Shown: one piece after another, positions 60,639 through 64,000 of the stretch | Layout of the letters: the number at the start of each line of letters is the position of its first letter | Numbering within the stretch: the first letter of the stretch is position 1 | NCBI RefSeq assembly: GCF_030586465.1 | Contig: NZ_JAUQYP010000001.1 | Coordinates: forward strand, 1,659,223-1,723,222 | Origin: Actinotalea lenta | GTDB lineage: Bacteria > Actinomycetota > Actinomycetes > Actinomycetales > Cellulomonadaceae | Direction: 5' to 3' | DNA: 64,000 bases | The notes under the pieces: generated by a model | Told to the model about the DNA's origin: nothing | Database searches by the model: none | What the model saw: only the letters and a program-made list of their open reading frames with translations | Made by a program: the position numbers and the translations under genes

Positions 60639-61597
60639 TGCCCACCACGACTGAAGCTGTGAGCAAGACCGTGCTGCACGACTGCCGCGACACCTGGGTT
60701 GCGACCTTGGTCGAGCTGGCCGAGACGGACGAGCGGATCGTCGCCGTGGTCAACGACTCCGTCGGGTCCTCGAAGCTCGGTCCGTTCCAGGAGAGGTTCC
60801 CGGAGCGCCTCGTCAACGTCGGGATCGCCGAGCAGGACATGGTGGGTGTCGGCGCCGGTCTGGCCAACGGCGGGAAGGTGCCGTTCGTGTCCGCCGCCGC
60901 GTGCTTCCTCACCGCTCGCGCCATGGAGCAGATCAAGGTCGACGCGGCCTACTCGCAGCACCACCTGGTGCTGGTCGGGCAGTCGCCTGGGATGGCCTAT
61001 GGAGAGCTCGGCCCGACGCACCACTCGATCGAGGACCTGGCCTGGATGCGCGCCATCCCCGGACTGACCGTCGTGGTGCCGTGCGACCCGACGGAGACCG
61101 CGCAGGTGATCCGGTGGGCCGCCGCGCACGACGGCCCCGTCTACGTCCGGGTGTCCCGGATGGGTGTGCCGGACATCGTGCCGGACGGCTACACGTTCGC
61201 GCCCGGTCGGGCGCTCACGCTGCGCGAGGGCAAGGACGTCACCCTCGTCGCCACGGGCACGACGGTGGTCCGCGCCGTCGCGGCCGGCGAGCTGCTGGCC
61301 GCTGCCGGGGTCGACGCGCGCGTGCTACACATGCCGACGGTGAAGCCGTTGGACGAGGACGCGCTTCTCGCAGCCGCCGCCGAGACGGCCGGGATCGTGA
61401 CGGTCGAAGAGGCCCTGACGTCCGGGCTCGGCGGAGCCGTCGCGGAGCTCCTGGTGCGTCGCCGCCCTGCTCCGATGCGGTTCGTCGGGGTGCCGGACAC
61501 GTTCGCGTCGACGGGCTCGGTGGAGTGGCTGCTCGATCACTTCGGGATCAGCCCGGACGGGATCGCTGCCGCTGCGCAGGACCTTCTGTCGAAGTGA
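60638..61597 (+). CDS. Transketolase C-terminal subunit
   Basis: A 319-residue subunit providing the Pyr domain and C-terminal domain of the split enzyme: VNDSVGSSKLGPFQERFPER, the conserved Glu in VNVGIAEQDMVGVGAGLANG, GELGPTHHSIEDLA and VTLVATGTTVVRAVAAGELL. The ATG overlaps the N-terminal subunit stop by one base, giving balanced synthesis. Confidence 0.9.
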   Translation: MPTTTEAVSKTVLHDCRDTWVATLVELAETDERIVAVVNDSVGSSKLGPFQERFPERLVNVGIAEQDMVGVGAGLANGGKVPFVSAAACFLTARAMEQIKVDAAYSQHHLVLVGQSPGMAYGELGPTHHSIEDLAWMRAIPGLTVVVPCDPTETAQVIRWAAAHDGPVYVRVSRMGVPDIVPDGYTFAPGRALTLREGKDVTLVATGTTVVRAVAAGELLAAAGVDARVLHMPTVKPLDEDALLAAAAETAGIVTVEEALTSGLGGAVAELLVRRRPAPMRFVGVPDTFASTGSVEWLLDHFGISPDGIAAAAQDLLSK

Positions 61598-61725
61598 CGC
61601 TCGGTGCGTGGTCGGGCGGTGTGCCTCCTCTTCGCCGCCCGACCACGGCCATGACGTCCGATCGGCGTGTAGGGGCTGCTAGCATCCGGCCCAGCGCATT
61701 TCGATACCTTGGCGGGGAGGTATTC

Positions 61726-62751
61726 ATGGCTGAGACGGGCACGGCTCGGCCAGGGCCCCAGCCTCGGATGTCGGGCGACGCCATGCGGCTCGCGGTCAAG
61801 GTCGCTCGCATGTACCACGAGCGCCACATGCGGCAGACCGACATCGCGGCCGAGCTGCACATCTCCCAGCCGCGTGTCTCGCGTCTGCTGAAGCGCGCCG
61901 AGGAAGCCGGGATCATCGTGACGACCGTCGCGGTCCCCGCAGGTGTCCACACTGACCTCGAGGACGAGATCGAGCTGCTGTACGGGCTCGACGAGGTGGT
62001 CGTGGTGGACGTCGGTGGATCCGAGCAGGACGTCCTGGCGGCCCTGGGCGCCGGAACCGCCGCCTATCTCGAGAGCACCCTGATCGGCGACGACACGGTC
62101 GGCGTCGCCTCGTGGTCGGCGACGCTGATCGCCGCCGTCGACCGCATGCGGCCCGCTCGGGGGACAGTCGTCGATGCTGTCGTCCAGCTGGTCGGCGGGG
62201 TCGGGGCGCCGCGGGTCCAGCTCCAGGCGACCCAGCTCCTGGGCCGGTTCGCGGCCGCGACCGGAGCTTCCCCGGTCTTCGTCTCGGCTCCGGGCCTCCT
62301 CGGCAGCGCGTCCGCGCGCCAGGCTCTCATGGCCGACCCGACACTGGCCGATGTCGCGGCACTCTGGGCCCGGCTCACCACGGTCATCGTCGGGATCGGA
62401 TCGCTCGAGCCGTCCGCACTGCTTCGGGAGAGCGGGAATGCGCTCCCAGAGGCGGACCAGGAGACGTTGCTCAAGGCGGGCGCCGTGGGTGACATCTGCC
62501 ACAGGTTCTTCGACGGGCGCGGCGAGCTCGTGGAGTCAGCAGTCAACGATCGCGTCGTCGGTATCGAACCGGATCAGCTCCGCCGGGTCCCGCGCCGAAT
62601 CGGTGTCGCCGGCGGCGCGCGCAAGCACACGGCCATCCGTGCGGCTCTGCTGGGCGGTTGGATCAACGTGTTGATCACAGACCTCGACGAGGCGAATCGC
62701 CTCGTCGAGTATGCGCGGGTCGCGGTAGGTCGCGACACACAGGCCGGCTAG
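61726..62751 (+). CDS. SorC-family transcriptional regulator
   Basis: A 341-residue regulator. The N-terminal helix-turn-helix (about residues 35-60) contains MRQTDIAAELHISQPRVSRL; the rest is the sugar-phosphate-binding SorC effector domain (GVASWSATLIAAVDRM, VVQLVGGVGAPRVQLQATQL, GVAGGARKHTAIRAALLGGW). GGGAGG precedes the ATG. It has its own 128-base upstream gap and probably senses a phosphorylated intermediate made by the kinase. Confidence 0.9.
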   Translation: MAETGTARPGPQPRMSGDAMRLAVKVARMYHERHMRQTDIAAELHISQPRVSRLLKRAEEAGIIVTTVAVPAGVHTDLEDEIELLYGLDEVVVVDVGGSEQDVLAALGAGTAAYLESTLIGDDTVGVASWSATLIAAVDRMRPARGTVVDAVVQLVGGVGAPRVQLQATQLLGRFAAATGASPVFVSAPGLLGSASARQALMADPTLADVAALWARLTTVIVGIGSLEPSALLRESGNALPEADQETLLKAGAVGDICHRFFDGRGELVESAVNDRVVGIEPDQLRRVPRRIGVAGGARKHTAIRAALLGGWINVLITDLDEANRLVEYARVAVGRDTQAG

Positions 62752-62963
62752 TCGCGGAACTTTCAGGTGGGCGAGGCCTGTCGAGGGCCGGCACGCGATC
62801 TCGCCGAGGGCGACTGGGAGGGCGTCGGTTGGGGGTGCGGACGTCGACAGCGGGCCGGGCAGGGTTGTGTGGCGGGCGTTCGCCCCTCCCGTGCGCGCCT
62901 CCGTGGACCCTCGTAGGCTCGCGGGCGGAGCGGCCGACGGCTCGCGACCCTGGGGGTGGTGGT

Positions 62964-64000
62964 GTGGCCGGATCGGTGGACGACGCGTTCGACCGGGCGC
63001 TGACCGGTCGGGACGTGCGGGTGGTCTTCCAGCCCATCGTCGCGCTGCACTCGGGCGAGGTCGTCGGGGTCGAGGCGTTCGCGCGCGGCCCGGAGGGCAC
63101 GATCCTGGAACATCCCGGACCCTTGTTCGGTGCGGCCCGGAGGGCGGGGCGCCTCGCCGAGCTCGACTGGGTGGCACGTGCTGCGGCCTTCGAGGCATTC
63201 ACGCGTGCGGACCTGCCAGCAGCGATGTCCCTGTGCGTGAACGTGGAGCCGGAGTCGCTGGGCAGCCCGTGCCCGCCCGACCTGGTCGAGCCCGTCTCCC
63301 GCGCCGAGTCGCTGCTGCGGGTGTTCGTGGAGGTCACCGACCAGGCGCTGGCGGCCGACCCGGCGGGTCTCGTGGTGGCGGTGGACCGGGCCAGGAGCTC
63401 GGGGTGGGGCGTCGCGGTCGGCGGGCTCGGTGCGGTGCGCACCTCGCTCGCTGCCCTGCCCGTGGTGGGAGCCGACCTGGTCAAGGTCGACATGTCCCTG
63501 TTCCGCCGACGGGACCGGGCAGAGGTGTCCGCGATCACCCTCAGCGTGCTGCGGCACGTGGAGACCAGTGGTGCGGCCCTGCTGATCCAGGGCGTCGAGG
63601 ACACGGCGGACGCCGAGTGGGCCCGGGCCCTGGGCGCGACCTACGCACAGGGGTACTTCTTCGGGCGACCAGGCCCGCTGGACGGTGAGTACCCGGTGCC
63701 GCGTGAGCCCATCCCGCTGATGAGGATGGCGAGCTCCGAGGAGCTCCCTCGTTCGGTGTTCGAGGTGGTCAGCGACCTCGGAACGACGCGCGTGACGCGT
63801 ACCCAGCTGGACGAGCTGGCCCAGGTCGTCTACCGCGCGGCGTTGACACCCGGTGCCGCGCCGGTGGTGCTCGCCTCGCCGGGCGTGGGGACGGTCATCC
63901 CCGACGAGCGGCTGGCCGACTACCCGACGCCGCCGACGCCCCCGCTGCTGTCGGTGCTGTTCGGGCCGGACGTCGACGACGAGCCGTTCGAGGGCATGCG
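62964..64000 (+). CDS. EAL-DICT domain protein, partial at the window edge
   Basis: At least 345 residues, open at the right edge. An EAL-type domain spans about residues 10-235: VVFQPIVALHSGEVVGVEAF (EAF instead of EAL), CVNVEPESLG, FVEVTDQAL, DLVKVDMSLF and YAQGYFFGRP. The usual metal pair (DDFG) is replaced by GGLG, so phosphodiesterase activity is doubtful. A DICT-type sensory domain follows from about residue 255 (SVFEVVSDLG ... QVVYRAALTP). The start at 62964 is a GTG. Likely a c-di-GMP-binding or light/redox-related regulator. Confidence 0.8.
   Translation, partial: MAGSVDDAFDRALTGRDVRVVFQPIVALHSGEVVGVEAFARGPEGTILEHPGPLFGAARRAGRLAELDWVARAAAFEAFTRADLPAAMSLCVNVEPESLGSPCPPDLVEPVSRAESLLRVFVEVTDQALAADPAGLVVAVDRARSSGWGVAVGGLGAVRTSLAALPVVGADLVKVDMSLFRRRDRAEVSAITLSVLRHVETSGAALLIQGVEDTADAEWARALGATYAQGYFFGRPGPLDGEYPVPREPIPLMRMASSEELPRSVFEVVSDLGTTRVTRTQLDELAQVVYRAALTPGAAPVVLASPGVGTVIPDERLADYPTPPTPPLLSVLFGPDVDDEPFEGM

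Overview
The window is very GC-rich DNA with GTG starts, 1-4 base gene overlaps and a typical actinobacterial gene set (ClpS-DUF2017-MurI-metallohydrolase-Rph-RdgB, DUF3039 next to a DEAD-box helicase, homodimeric AceE, a sigma-R-like promoter before trxA). It looks like a chromosome segment of a Micrococcales bacterium, most likely Cellulomonas or a close relative. The genus is inference from gene content only.

Layout. (1) 0-22.6 kb is ordinary chromosome: amino-sugar uptake and catabolism (ABC permease, ROK kinase, NagB), a helicase, PncB, the ClpS-MurI-Rph-RdgB block, thioredoxin, a ferredoxin/Rieske/DUF488 cluster, two paralogous winged-helix regulators, a nickel-SOD-like protein with its own S26 peptidase, a Crp/Fnr regulator, AceE, tRNA-Leu, a peroxiredoxin, a frameshifted GroES-like gene and tRNA-Lys(CTT). 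(2) 22.65-39.14 kb is a 16.5 kb prophage in the 3' end of tRNA-Lys, bounded by a 35-bp direct repeat. It has a double-jelly-roll-type major capsid protein, an FtsK/HerA-type packaging ATPase, many one-helix membrane proteins, a decapeptide-repeat spike, two peptidoglycan peptidases, a DNA methyltransferase and a tyrosine integrase. It has no terminase, portal or tail gene, so I read it as a temperate, tailless, internal-membrane virus (tectivirus-like). (3) 39.14-52.37 kb has chromosome-like genes: FetB-like permease, PAP2 phosphatase, two histidine kinases, two response regulators, a MacB/FtsX-type ABC exporter and a PepSY protein. It ends at a third copy of the tRNA-Lys 3' end, so it may be an older island at the same site. 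(4) 52.4-62.8 kb is a sugar/polyol operon: FGGY kinase, two SDR dehydrogenases, an RbsABC-type importer, a split transketolase and a SorC-type regulator. (5) The window ends inside an EAL-DICT protein.

The strongest observation is at the prophage attachment site. The leftward repressor gene (22653-22925) runs through the attL core and takes its stop codon from the host tRNA. If attP is rebuilt from attL and attR, that stop becomes a Trp codon and the protein gains 26 residues ending in -CVA. The rebuilt circle also places the repressor directly upstream of a small gene and the integrase, all in one direction, and the integrase itself ends in -RVA. This is the arrangement expected for integration-dependent immunity, described for tailed mycobacteriophages such as BPs and Brujita, here in what appears to be a tailless virus.

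Within the prophage a divergent pair of XRE genes shares an operator region. A rightward chain of genes joined by 4-base overlaps leads to a winged-helix candidate replication protein, then to a structural operon where most neighbours overlap by 1 or 4 bases. The packaging ATPase and methyltransferase are transcribed leftward. Two small leftward genes with good ribosome sites lie antisense inside the early rightward chain.
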